From Mycobacterium innocens (lineage in GTDB: Bacteria; Actinomycetota; Actinomycetes; Mycobacteriales; Mycobacteriaceae), in the NCBI RefSeq assembly GCF_900566055.1, contig NZ_UPHQ01000099.1:1-64000 (forward strand): a DNA stretch of 64,000 nt, in the 5' to 3' direction. Position numbers and translations under genes: made by a program. Below are positions 53,417 through 62,904 of the stretch, in pieces; the stretch's first letter is position 1; the number at the start of each line of letters is the position of its first letter. Under the pieces are notes generated by a model. It had not been told where the DNA came from. It saw only the letters and a list, made by a program, of their open reading frames with translations, and did no database searches.

Positions 53417-55047
53417 GAGCCGCTGACCTTCGACTGCAGATCGGCGCGCAGGATTTTGCCGGTGCTGCCGCGCGGCAGCTCGTCGAGAACAGTGATTTCG
53501 CGGGGCACCTTGTAGTTGGCCAGGTTGTCGCGCACATGCTGTTTGAGGGCCTCGGGGGCCGCACCGCTATCGAGATGAGCGCCGGGCTCCAGCACCACGA
53601 ACGCCGCGAGCCGTTGGCCGTACTGCTCGTCGTCCACGCCGATCACCGCGGCTTCGGCCACGTCGGGATGGGCGGCCAGCGTCTTCTCCACCTCGATCGG
53701 GTAGACGTTCTCGCCGCCGGAGACGATCATCTCGTCGTCGCGGCCGACAACGAACAGCCGTCCGTTCTGGTCGAGGTACCCGACGTCGCCCGAGGCCATG
53801 AACCCGGCATGGAAGTCCTTCGTGGTCCCGGAGGTGTAACCGTCGAATTGGCTGTCGTTGCGGACATAGATGCTGCCGACCTCGCCGACGGGCATCTCGT
53901 TGAATTTCGGGTCCAGGATCCGGATTTCGGTTCCCTCCGCCGGTTTGCCCGCGGTGTCGGGCGCGGCGCGCAAGTCGGCCGGGGTCGCGGTGGCGATCAT
54001 GCCCGCCTCGGTCGCGTTGTAGTTGTTGTAGATCACGTCGCCGAACTGGTCCATGAAGGCGATGACGACATCGGGTCGCATCCGGGAGCCGGATGCGGCG
54101 GCGAAGCGTAACGACCTGCCGCTGTAGCGATTACGCACCTCAGCGGGCAACTCCATGATCCGGTCGAACATCACCGGCACCACCGCCAGACCCGTCGCCC
54201 GGTGACGGTCGACGAGATCCAGCGTGGCCTCCGGGTCGAACTTGCGCCGGGTGATGATCGTGCAGGCCAGCGACGCGGCCAGCACCAGCTGCGAGAACCC
54301 CCAGGCGTGGAACATCGGTGCCACGATCACGATGGGCTCCTCGGCGCGCCACGGTGTGCGATCCAGGACAGCTTTCAGCGTGCGGACTCCACCACTTCCG
54401 CCGGAGTGCTTGGCGCCCTTGGGTGTTCCGGTGGTTCCAGACGTCAGCAGGATCAGCTTGCCGTTGCCGCCGCGGCGCTGAGGCTGCTTCCCGGAGTGCC
54501 CGGCGATGAGCTTTTCGACGGTCAGCTCGTGCTGGTTGTCGGCCCATGCCACGATGCGAGTGGCTTCCCGTTTGGCCGCGAAGGCGCGATCCACCGTCGC
54601 GGTGAATTCTTCGTCGTAGACGACGGTGTCGACATTCTCCCGGCTCACCACGTCGGCCAGCGCGGGGCCGGCGAACGATGTGTTGAGCAACAAGATGTGG
54701 GCGCCGATCCGGTTGGCCGCGATGAGTGCCTCGACGAACCCGCGATGGTTGCGGCACATGATGCCCACGACCTTCGGGGGACCGGCAGGCAAAGCCTGCA
54801 GCGCAGCGGCCAAGGCGTTGCTGCGCTCATCGAGCTGCCGCCAGGTCAGCGTGCCCAGTTCGTCGATCAGCCCTGGGCGGTCCGGGCATCGCTGGGCCGC
54901 GCCGGCGAAACCCGCGGTGAATCCTAGACCTTCGCGACGCATCGCGGCGGCGATCTTCAGGTAACGGTCCGGCCGCATCGGTGCGATAATCCCGGCGCGC
55001 CGCATCGTCGTGATCAGACCGAGAGCCTCGGTGACGCGAGATGCCAT
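53413..55047 (-). CDS. fadD12: Fatty-acid-CoA ligase FadD12
   Basis: 544 residues, ANL superfamily. The P-loop is LLTSGTTGTPKGAK (about 205-218); GVSQLVLAA-type, YNATEAGM and GDVGYLDQNGRLFVVGRDDEMI motifs follow, and the C-terminal catalytic Lys lies in PRGSTGKILRADL. It activates a fatty acid with ATP and CoA. It lies between lipO and a PlsC-type acyltransferase on the same strand, with a 3-base gap to the latter, which suggests a lipid remodelling unit: ester cleavage, activation, re-acylation. Confidence 0.93.
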   Translation of the reverse strand: MASRVTEALGLITTMRRAGIIAPMRPDRYLKIAAAMRREGLGFTAGFAGAAQRCPDRPGLIDELGTLTWRQLDERSNALAAALQALPAGPPKVVGIMCRNHRGFVEALIAANRIGAHILLLNTSFAGPALADVVSRENVDTVVYDEEFTATVDRAFAAKREATRIVAWADNQHELTVEKLIAGHSGKQPQRRGGNGKLILLTSGTTGTPKGAKHSGGSGGVRTLKAVLDRTPWRAEEPIVIVAPMFHAWGFSQLVLAASLACTIITRRKFDPEATLDLVDRHRATGLAVVPVMFDRIMELPAEVRNRYSGRSLRFAAASGSRMRPDVVIAFMDQFGDVIYNNYNATEAGMIATATPADLRAAPDTAGKPAEGTEIRILDPKFNEMPVGEVGSIYVRNDSQFDGYTSGTTKDFHAGFMASGDVGYLDQNGRLFVVGRDDEMIVSGGENVYPIEVEKTLAAHPDVAEAAVIGVDDEQYGQRLAAFVVLEPGAHLDSGAAPEALKQHVRDNLANYKVPREITVLDELPRGSTGKILRADLQSKVSGS

Positions 55048-55050
55048 GGC

Positions 55051-55863
55051 TCAGCCCAGAATCGGGAAGCGACGCGTGGCCGCTAGGTTGTTGAGGGCTT
55101 CCTGCATCACCGACCGCACATGCGTGTCGACCTCGTCGATGTCGGGGTTTTCGCCGAAGCGTGCGGTGATGTCGATCGGATCCAGCACCTCGGTGACGAT
55201 TTTGGTCGGCAGCGGCAGGTTGGGCGGAATCGCGGCGCTGAAACCGAACGGAAAACCGAACGACAGGGGCAGGATGTCGCTGCGCAGCAGCCGCTTTAGT
55301 CCGAGGTGCTCGGCCAGCCAGGTGCCGCGCGACAGGTAGAGCTGCGTCTCCTGACCACCGATGGACACCGCGGGCACGATGGGCACCCCGGCGTCGATCG
55401 CGGTGCTGACATATCCCTTGCGACCGTTGAAGTCGATGACGTTCTCGGCGAAGGTGGGCCGGTACGCGTCGTAGTCACCGCCCGGAAACACGATCACCAC
55501 GCCACCGGAGCGCAGCGCCTTGGCTGCGTTGTCCCGGCTGGCCCGGATGTAGCCGGTGCGCCGGAACAGCGATCCGGTCAGCCCCATGAACAGAATGTCG
55601 TGGCTCAGCGTGTAAACGGGCCGGTCGTAGCCGAATCTGTCGTAGAAATCGATGCTGAAGATAGGAACGTCCATCGGGAACATTCCGCCCGAGTGGTTGC
55701 CGACCACCAGCGCTCCGCCGGGCGGAAAGGAATCCAGGCCATGCACCTCGCACCGGAAGTATGTCTTCAAGATCGGGCGCATGACACTCATCAACCGCTT
55801 GGTCAGGCCGGGATCCCACTTGTCGATCTCGGGACCTCCGATGTCGGGCCTGTCGGTGCTCAC
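55051..55863 (-). CDS. PlsC-type acyltransferase (Rv1428c ortholog)
   Basis: 270 residues. The HX4D catalytic motif is in NHSGGMFPMD, near residue 58, and the glycerol-phosphate-binding type motif is VIVFPGGDYDAYRP near 125. It belongs to the lysophospholipid/1-acylglycerol-phosphate acyltransferase family; the acceptor is unknown. GTG start with GGAGG just upstream; an in-frame ORF to 56022 runs into the 35-bp repeats and is not real. First gene of the acyltransferase-fadD12-lipO operon. Confidence 0.88.
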   Translation of the reverse strand: MSTDRPDIGGPEIDKWDPGLTKRLMSVMRPILKTYFRCEVHGLDSFPPGGALVVGNHSGGMFPMDVPIFSIDFYDRFGYDRPVYTLSHDILFMGLTGSLFRRTGYIRASRDNAAKALRSGGVVIVFPGGDYDAYRPTFAENVIDFNGRKGYVSTAIDAGVPIVPAVSIGGQETQLYLSRGTWLAEHLGLKRLLRSDILPLSFGFPFGFSAAIPPNLPLPTKIVTEVLDPIDITARFGENPDIDEVDTHVRSVMQEALNNLAATRRFPILG

Positions 55864-55989
55864 GTTCCTCCCTCGAGGCTGTCTCTGGGCTGCGTTGCCG
55901 TCGAGTCCCTCGATGGTAGCGACCGGTGTCGGACCGGCGCGCCGGCATGGGCGGCGAAACCGCTCCGCTCTTGTTCGTGGCCGGGCACA

Positions 55990-56093
55990 GTGTTCATGTG
56001 GTGCCCGCCTCCGGCCGGGCAACGGTGTTCATGTGGTGCCCGCCTCCGGCCGGGCAACGGTGTTCATGTGGTGCCCGCCTCCGGCCGGGCAAA
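55990..56093. repeat. Three tandem copies of a 35-bp repeat
   Basis: TGTTCATGTGGTGCCCGCCT recurs at 55991, 56026 and 56061, each followed by CCGGCCGGGCAA; the three copies are identical apart from the ends. Each unit contains GCCCG...CGGGC, which can fold into a small hairpin. It lies between two divergent genes, so it may lie in or near the promoter of the PucR-like gene. Perfect identity suggests recent expansion (VNTR-like). Confidence 0.85.
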
Positions 56094-56125
56094 TGACCAA
56101 CTGAGCCCAGCAGAAGGGACGCAGA

Positions 56126-57393
56126 GTGGCCCAGGTCGGTGGCGGGGTCGGCGGTAGCCCCATTTCGGTGATCGCCCGACAGATGGACACGATTCGCGAC
56201 CAGTTCATCGCGGAAGTGTTCGACACCATGAAAAGCGAAATCCAGGGGCTCGACTACGACAGCCGGATGATGGACATGTGGCAGGCCAGTATCACCGAGA
56301 ACTACGTCGCAGCCGTTCATTACCTGGAACGGGACGCGCCGACATCGTTGCTCGAAGCGCCACCCGCCGCGCTGGCCTACGCTCGGGCAGCGCGCAGCGT
56401 GATGTGCCGCTGGCGCCGTTGGTTCGGGCGCATCGACTCGGCCATGCACGCTTTCTCGAGGTGGCCATGCAGTATGTGTCGCTGCTGGAACCCACGCAGC
56501 GAGTGCCGACCATCACCGAGTTGGTGAATCGTTCGTCGCGAATCGTCGACATGGTGGCCGACCAGATGATCGTCGCCTATGAAGAGGAACACGAACGCTG
56601 GCTGAGCCGCCGTGGCGGCTTGCAGCAGCAGTCGGTCAGCGAGTTGCTGGCCGGTACCCCGGTGGACGTGCAGCGCGCCGAGAAGTTGTTGCGGTACCGG
56701 CTGGACGGGATGCACGTCGCCGCGGTGGTATGGGTGGATGCGGCGGTGCCCACCGGTGACGTGATGGCCGTGTTCGAGCAGGTCCGTTGCCTGATGGCCG
56801 CCGAGCTGGGCTTGGTGGGTGGCTCGTTGCTGGTGCCGACCGACGAGCGGGAGGCGCGGCTGTGGTTTTCGGTCTGGGACGACCGCGCCGGTGATCCGTC
56901 GCGGCTGCGCACCGCGTTCGAGTCGGCGGGCATCCGAGCACGGCTGGCCTACGGCCAGGCGGCAGACGGGCTGCGCGGTTTCCGCGCATCGTTGAAACAG
57001 GCCCAGTTGGTGAAAGCGGTGGTGGATGCCGGTGCAGCCCGTCGCGGCGCCCGGGTTGTCTGCTACGACGACGTGGCGCCGATCGCGTTGATGGCCGCCG
57101 ACGTGGATGCGCTGCGGTGCTACGTCGCAGAGGTACTGGGCGAGCTCAGCGTGGACGACGAGCGTAATGAGTGGCTACGCGAGACACTGCGCGAGTTTTT
57201 GGTGCGCAATCGCAGTTATGTCGCGACAGCCGAAGCGATGCTGTTGCACCGCAACACCATTCAGTACCGGGTAGCTCAGGCGATGGAGCTGTGCGGAGGC
57301 AGCTTCGACGATCCCGATGCCGTGTTCAGGGTGCAGGTCGCGTTGGAAATCTGCCGGTGGATGGCCCCGGCGGTGCTAGGAGCACCACAGTAA
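56126..57393 (+). pseudogene. PucR-type regulator with one-base frameshift (Rv1429 ortholog)
   Basis: The N-terminal frame runs from the GTG at 56126 to AYARAA near 56390, then shifts; the rest (AQRDVPLAPLVRAHRLGHARF onward) continues in the next frame to 57393. The total span, 1268 bases, is one short of a multiple of three, and restoring one G in CAGCGCGCAG repairs it. The C-terminal PucR HTH (LRETLREFLVRNRSYVATAEAMLLHRNTIQYRV) and the RsbRD-like N-terminal region are otherwise well kept. Either a recent pseudogene or a sequencing error. Confidence 0.85.
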
Positions 57394-57474
57394 GGGTCGG
57401 ATTCTTGTTGCGGTTGTTAGGCGCAGCGGGGGACGGTGTCACCACCGATAGCCGGTGGCTCGGGCCGCAACGGC

Positions 57475-58351
57475 TCAGCCCCGGGTGGCGGTGCGAACCT
57501 CGATGTGCCCGTTGGTTTCCCGCACGTCCAACAGGGGCTGGCCGGTGGTGGCAGGGCCGCGCACCAGTGTTCCGTCGCGAACGTCGAATTGTGACCCGTG
57601 GCATGGGCAGGTGATCACCGCGCCCTCCAGCTCGCCCTCGCTCAGCAGACACCCGCGATGGCTACAGCGGTTGTGAATGGCATAGAGCCCGCCGTTGTGG
57701 CGCACCAGCAGTACCGGCGCGTCCTCGGCATCCGTGCCGTGCAGTTGTCCGTCACCAAGCTCGGTGCTGTCAAGCACCGCCGTCCACTGCGGCGGACCGG
57801 GGTCGAACGCGGTTTGATTGACGCCGACCCCGCGCACATATGACATGTGGCCGCCCAGGTATCCGCTGAACCCCAGCACGGTGGCCCCGGCCAACGCGAG
57901 CAGCGTGCCGGATAGTCTCCGATCGCGCCGACGGGCTCTCAATGAGGCGGCGTAGAGCAGCAGTGCAACGCTGTTCAGTTCGGCATGGACCAGACCGACG
58001 CGGCGTACCCCTTCGTCGGAAAGTTCGGTGTCGGCCCAGTCGCTGATGCCGGTGAGCGCGGTGGGTAACGTCGCGGTAATGCCCACGCTGAATCAGCCGC
58101 CGTGCGGCTGTCGCACCGGAGTGGGGCGCGATCACATCCAGCAGCGACGCCGACAGGAATGAGCCGATGACCACGTCGGTCAACGGCGGATGGACCGGAT
58201 GACCGAGCCACGTTCCGCTGATCGCTTGTTTCAATTTCGGCCGGGCCAGTACCTGGCGGATTCTCTTGGCGATCGACTGGGCTGGGGTGTCCAGCACCCG
58301 GGCTCGTTCAAACGCATCGACCAACGGTCGGGGGGGTGTGTAGGCCGGCAT
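57475..58351 (-). pseudogene. DUF2231-Rieske protein gene with frameshift
   Basis: The upstream frame starts MPAYTPPRPLVDAFERAR and encodes the DUF2231 membrane part (GTWLGHPVHPPLTDVVIGSFLSA). Near 58095 the frame must change to continue GITATLPTALTGISDWADTE, more membrane segments and a C-terminal Rieske domain with CSHRGC and CPCHGSQFD, the two Cys-x-His pairs that hold a [2Fe-2S] cluster. The span of 877 bases is one over a multiple of three, so there is one extra base. Intact relatives are redox proteins of unknown partner. H37Rv lacks the gene at this place, as far as I recall. Confidence 0.75.
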
Positions 58352-59053
58352 CCTCTGGCAGTACCCCACCCGGGCAATTTGAATCCGCTCGTCGGAGGTT
58401 TCAGTCCCGATCCAGTTCGGCCCTTGGGGGCACCGCGGTCGGGCCAAGCCTGGGGCAGGAGAGCTCATCCCGATCCGTCCAGCCTCCGGCTGCAGCGCCG
58501 CGCATTTTCGCGGCACGCTCATTAGAACCTATGCAAACACCTTATGCTGCAGCGTGTTTGAGGTAGGAGGGCGAGAAATTCGGGCGACCCAGCCGGGCAA
58601 CGGGTCCGGCGGGGTGGCTACGACGCGAAGTCCTTTCATGCTGCGCGCACCAAAGTGATCTTGAGCTTCAGTGCGCGCGCATATGGTGTCCATCCGCCTT
58701 GGGCCTCTAGCGTATGCGCACGTCAATTCGCAAGACCACGTGAAAGAAGCCGAAAGCGCGGGTCGTGGTTCTTGGGACCGCGACGAGTTGTCCGAGGCGG
58801 CAGTGGGTATCCGTTCCGTGCGTGTTGAGGGGTCGCGCATGGCTGAGCCCGAGCCGGCGGAGGCGGCCGCGCCCGGCCGAGCGGTGGCCCGAAGTTACGG
58901 GGCCGGGTCCGCCAGAGGGGGGCGGACCCGGCGTGCGCTCGCCGGTTTCGGCCGGTTTCGGCATAGTCCGCGTGACTCGTTAGCTACCATCCAGCCACCG
59001 CGGGGCGGCGCCGATGCCGACCAAACGGGCACGGGAGGGTGGTAGTAGCGGGA
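58352..59053. other. Intergenic region before the PE-PPE gene
   Basis: About 700 bases with no recognisable gene. A strong hairpin at 58902-58932 is the main structure, followed by a small direct repeat GGTTTCGGCC / GGTTTCGGC. Plus-strand frames here show no domain. Confidence 0.5.
58902..58932. terminator. 12-bp perfect hairpin upstream of the PE gene
   Basis: GCCGGGTCCGCC (58902-58913) and GGCGGACCCGGC (58921-58932) pair perfectly with a 7-nt loop. Either a terminator or a structured leader 120 bases before the PE start codon. Confidence 0.5.
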
Positions 59054-60036
59054 ATGTCGTTTGTGGTGGCCGAGCCGGACCTGATGGCGTCGGCGGCCTC
59101 GGATGTGGCCCGCATCGGTCCGACGATCAGCGCGGCCAACGACGCGGCAGCGGCCACCACCACCCAGCTGCTCGCCGCGGACGTCAAGAGGGGTCGCAGG
59201 GGATCGCCGCACTGTTCGGCGCGTACGCGCGGGACTATCAGGCCGCCAGCGCCCAGATCGCGGCGTATCACGACCACGTTGTGCGGGCGCTCGGGGCGGG
59301 GGCGGAGGCGTACGCCGGCGCCGAGGCCGCCAATCGCACGCTGGTGCAGCCGTCGCCCAACGGGACTATCGGGTCGCCGGGCGGGGGTGGGCCGACTGTT
59401 CTGATCATGGGACCCACCGGAGACCCGGGACCATCGTTTCGCTACTTGCAGCAGGTCTACAACCTCTACATCCGCCCCTTCTACCCGGGCTCACCAGTAT
59501 TCGGTGTGACCACGCCCGAGCAGTTCCAGCCGTTCACCGGAATCCCGAGCCTGACCTTCGACCAATCGGTGGCCGCCGGTGCCGCCGATCTGCACGCCGC
59601 GATCATGGCCCAGCACGCCGCGGGACACGACGTGGTGGTCCTCGGCTTCTCCCAGAGCGCTTCGGTGGCCACCGCCGAAATGCGTTACCTGGCAAGCCTG
59701 CCGGCCGACTTACGGCCCGGCCCCGACCAGCTGTCCTTCGTGCTGCTCGGTGATCCCAACAATCCCAACGGTGGCTTACTCGCCCGTTTTCCGGGGCTGT
59801 TCGTGCAGCCGATGGGTCTGACGTTCAGCGGCGCGACGCCGAGCAACCCCTACCCGACGACGGTCTACACGCGCCAATACGACGGCTTTGCCGACTTCCC
59901 CCAGTACCCGCTCAACATTCCCGCCGAGCTCAACGCGCTGTTGGGTATCTATTACGCGCACGGCACCTATCAGGAGCTGACCCCGGCACAGGTCGCGGCG
60001 GGTGTGGTTCAGCCGGTGTCCCCGGCCGACGTCTGA
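59054..60036 (+). pseudogene. PE-PPE domain esterase (PE16-like, Rv1430) with frameshift in the PE domain
   Basis: The ATG opens a PE domain (MSFVVAEPDLMASAASDVARIG...AAAATTTQLLAADV). Between about 59180 and 59200 the frame shifts, near a GGGG run, and continues GIAALFGAYARDYQAASAQ, the end of the PE domain. The C-terminal PE-PPE serine hydrolase domain is intact to 60036, with the nucleophile in GFSQS (pentapeptide GxSxS/G), as in PE16, which was shown to be an esterase. The span of 983 bases is one short of a multiple of three. Joined, it would have about 327 residues, shorter than PE16 (528). Confidence 0.8.
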
Positions 60037-60252
60037 TCCGTAACGCCGACGACTCCGAATATCCGGGTGTGAAGGCGACGATCCGGGAAAGACCGGCGCG
60101 ACGGTCTCGCCAGATGACCGGCGGTGGTGCGAACATCTATGTCAGAGGCACCGAGGGGGCCAACGATGCGCAGGACCGACCACCGAGTTGTACGACGCCG
60201 ATTCACCTTGCCCGTCAATTGATTTCACACCGGACCAATCAGGAAGGCCGCC

Positions 60253-62019
60253 ATGGGTTTCATGTCACCGGAGCTTCCGGACGTCGACCCCGCCACCTGG
60301 CAGACCCTGCCCCGGGCAACGAGGCTGCAAATCGTCACCCGGCATTGGGTCGAGCACGGCTTCGGAACCCCCTACGCCGCGTATCTGCTGTATCTGTTCA
60401 AGATCGGCGTTTACATCGCTGCGCCCGCGGCGATCATCTCGCTCACGCCCGGGCTGGGCGGGCTGGGCCACATCGCTGACTGGTGGACCCAACCGATCGT
60501 GTACCAGAAGGTCGTCATCTTCACGCTGCTGTTCGAGGTGATGGGCTTTGGCTGCGGCTCCGGACCGCTGACCGGCCGCTTCCTGCCGCCGGTCGGCGGA
60601 TTCTTATATTGGTTGCGGCCCAAGACCATTCGACTGCCCGCCTGGCCGGACAAAGTCCCGTTCACCCGCGGTGATAGCCGTACCGTCGTCGACGTGATCC
60701 TCTACGCCGTCGTGCTGGCAGGTGGGGTGTGGGCACTGGTGTCCCCGGGACACGGCGGACCGGTCACCGGGGCCGGCGACGTCGGCCTGATCGACCCGGT
60801 GCTGGTCATCCCGACGATCGTGGCCCTGGCGCTGCTGGGTCTGCGCGACAAGACGATCTTCCTCGCGGCCCGCGGTGAACACTATTGGCTGAAGCTCTTC
60901 GTGTTCTTCTTCCCGTTCACCGATCAGATCGCAGCGTTCAAGCTCATCATGCTCGCGCTGTGGTGGGGCGCGGCGACGTCCAAGCTCAACCACCACTTCC
61001 CGTACGTCGTCTCGGTGATGACGAGCAACAACGCGCTACTGCGCAGCAGGTTGTTCAACTGGCTCAAGCACCTGCTCTACCTGGACCCGGTCAATGACCT
61101 GCGCCCGTCCTGGCTGCCCAAGCTGATGGCCCATGTCGGGGGGACCACCGCGGAATTCCTGGTCCCCGGGGTTCTGGTCTTCGTCGCCGACGGCCATCCC
61201 TGGCGATGGTTCCTCATCGGGTTCATGGTGATCTTCCACCTCAACATCCTGTCCAACCTTCCGATGGGGGTGCCGTTGGAGTGGAACGTGTTCTTCATCT
61301 TTTCGCTGTTCTATCTGTTCGGGCACTACGGCGCGATCCAGGCAACCGACCTGCAGTCACCGCTGCTGCTGGCCATCGTGCTCGCCGCGGTGGCCGTGGC
61401 CGTTGCGGGAAACCTTTTCCCCGAAAAGATTTCGTTCCTGCCGGCGATGCGTTACTACGCCGGCAACTGGGCCACCAGCGTGTGGTGCTTCCGTCCCGGG
61501 GCCGAGGACAAGCTCGAGGCCAACGTCGTCAAAAGCTCTGCGCTGGTGGTCAATCAGCTGACCAGGCTCTACGGCGCCGACAGCGCGGAAATCATGATGG
61601 ACAAGACCGCGGCGTTCCGGGCGATGCATACCCACGGCAGAGCGCTCAACGGCTTGGTTTCCCGCGCCGTGGGGGGCGAGGTCGATGAAACCGACTACAG
61701 CGTGCGTGAGGGCGAGCTGATTGCCGGGCCGCTGGTCGGCTGGAATTTCGGCGAGGGCCACCTGCACAACGAGCAACTGCTGGCCGCGGTGCAGCGGCGG
61801 TGCAATTTCGAGGAGGGTGACATCCGCGTCGTCATCCTCGAGGGCCAACCGATCCACGTCCAAAAGCAGTGGTACCGCATCGTCGACGCGAAAGCCGGTG
61901 TGCTCGAGGCCGGCTACGTCGAGGTCAAGGACATGCTGTCGCGTCAACCGTGGCCGGAACCCGGCGACGAATTCCCCGTCCACGTCACGACTCAGCGCGC
62001 TGTGCCGGGTACGCCATAG
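60253..62019 (+). CDS. DUF3556 transmembrane protein (Rv1431 ortholog)
   Basis: 588 residues, one fewer than Rv1431. About eight hydrophobic helices lie between residues 45 and 395, and a soluble C-terminal part of about 180 residues follows (DSAEIMMDKTAAFRAMHTHGRALNGLV...). An N-terminal PELPDVDPATWQTLPRATRLQ is typical of the family. Function unknown; it occurs across mycobacteria. AGGAAGG precedes the ATG. Confidence 0.9.
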   Translation: MGFMSPELPDVDPATWQTLPRATRLQIVTRHWVEHGFGTPYAAYLLYLFKIGVYIAAPAAIISLTPGLGGLGHIADWWTQPIVYQKVVIFTLLFEVMGFGCGSGPLTGRFLPPVGGFLYWLRPKTIRLPAWPDKVPFTRGDSRTVVDVILYAVVLAGGVWALVSPGHGGPVTGAGDVGLIDPVLVIPTIVALALLGLRDKTIFLAARGEHYWLKLFVFFFPFTDQIAAFKLIMLALWWGAATSKLNHHFPYVVSVMTSNNALLRSRLFNWLKHLLYLDPVNDLRPSWLPKLMAHVGGTTAEFLVPGVLVFVADGHPWRWFLIGFMVIFHLNILSNLPMGVPLEWNVFFIFSLFYLFGHYGAIQATDLQSPLLLAIVLAAVAVAVAGNLFPEKISFLPAMRYYAGNWATSVWCFRPGAEDKLEANVVKSSALVVNQLTRLYGADSAEIMMDKTAAFRAMHTHGRALNGLVSRAVGGEVDETDYSVREGELIAGPLVGWNFGEGHLHNEQLLAAVQRRCNFEEGDIRVVILEGQPIHVQKQWYRIVDAKAGVLEAGYVEVKDMLSRQPWPEPGDEFPVHVTTQRAVPGTP

Positions 62020-62028
62020 CGGTCGCGG

Positions 62029-62589
62029 TCAGGCGGGGGCACCGGCAGGCGGCGCATCCCTTCCGAGGAGCGCGGTCACCGCCAGCGCCGCCTTGGCGGC
62101 GTCGTGTTGTTCGCCGGTGATGATGTCGGAGTAGAGGAAGGACTCGACGATCCGCACGATGAGGTACGCCAGGTCGTGCGGCGGTAACGGCGGCTGCAGC
62201 TGGGCACGTGTAATCTCCTCGCGGAGCAGGGTTTCGACGGCCGCAACCAGCCGCGCCTGGACCGTACTGGCATGTGTGGTCAGGATGCGCAGCGCCCGTT
62301 CTGGTTCTCGCCGCAGAAACTCGCGGAAGTACTCCGCCTCGTCCAGCAAAGCCACAAAGCTGCCGATGATGGCCGAGATCCGCCCGCCGCCGGACCCGGG
62401 CGCGTTGTTGACGGCCAGTGCCAGCGTGCGTTCGGCCAGCGACCAGAGAATCTCGGCCAGCAGTTCATCGCGGCTGCCGACCCAGCGGAACAAGGTGGCC
62501 CGGTTCACGCCGAGTTCGGCGGCCAGTTCCTGCATCTCGATCCGCCGACCGGCGATGAACCACCGGCGGGCGATGCGGAAGGCCGTCAT
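62029..62589 (-). CDS. TetR-family regulator, QsdR type
   Basis: 186 residues from the first canonical ATG. The HTH is MQELAAELGVNRATLFRWVGSRDELLAEILW (about 19-49), followed by the QsdR-type ligand domain. Upstream in frame there are 19 more codons (ETQLARLLAATDRRPDA...) that look like the conserved N-terminus of QsdR regulators; the codon at the right distance from AGGAGG there is ATC, not ATG. The true protein may therefore be about 205 residues or start late. It is divergent from the SDR/ligase genes and probably represses them. Confidence 0.85.
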   Translation of the reverse strand: MTAFRIARRWFIAGRRIEMQELAAELGVNRATLFRWVGSRDELLAEILWSLAERTLALAVNNAPGSGGGRISAIIGSFVALLDEAEYFREFLRREPERALRILTTHASTVQARLVAAVETLLREEITRAQLQPPLPPHDLAYLIVRIVESFLYSDIITGEQHDAAKAALAVTALLGRDAPPAGAPA

Positions 62590-62603
62590 GGCATCGGGGC
62601 GGC

Positions 62604-62749
62604 GGTCAGTCGCCGCCAGCAGTCGAGCCAGCTGTGTTTCGCCGATGTCGCACCTCCTGGCCTCGGTGAACCACGTCAGTCAACCAACGTCTCGCTTCTG
62701 CGACAGATTACCAGATGTTGCATCGTGGTCGCCGGTCAGTCGCCACCAG
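62604..62749. repeat. Direct repeat GGTCAGTCGCCRCCAG, two copies
   Basis: One copy at 62604-62619 lies in the conserved upstream extension of the TetR gene; the other, with a single change, is at 62734-62749 in the intergenic region. The purpose is unknown; it may mark a small duplication. Confidence 0.4.
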
Positions 62750-62838
62750 TTAGCCTCAAACACCGTCAGTACGACAGCTATTAGCACTAGCCAGTGCTGA
62801 CTCAGGCTGGCCACAGTGAGAAAAATCGTGTTTAGTTG

Positions 62839-62857
62839 TAGATATGCAACATATCTA
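62839..62857. promoter_or_regulatory. Palindromic operator between the TetR and SDR genes
   Basis: TAGATATG-caa-CATATCTA is a perfect 8-bp inverted repeat with a 3-bp centre, in an AT-rich patch of a GC-rich genome. Its size and place, about 47 bp before the SDR start, fit the operator of the divergent TetR regulator. Confidence 0.65.
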
Positions 62858-62871
62858 GATAAGGTGCAACC

Positions 62872-62904
62872 ATGATTTTCACCCTGTTTACCGGGGTCCT
62901 GTGA
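62872..62904 (+). CDS. 10-residue upstream ORF before the SDR gene
   Basis: An ATG at 62872 opens MIFTLFTGVL and ends at a TGA that overlaps the SDR ATG (TGATG). AAGG lies about 7 nt before it, whereas the SDR itself has only a weak GGGG. This suggests translational coupling. No proof that it is translated. Confidence 0.3.
   Translation: MIFTLFTGVL

Noticed and set aside
58684-59045. Short plus-strand ORF before the PE gene
   Set aside because: Contains the strong hairpin and Ala/Arg/Gly-rich sequence; no ribosome site or family match.
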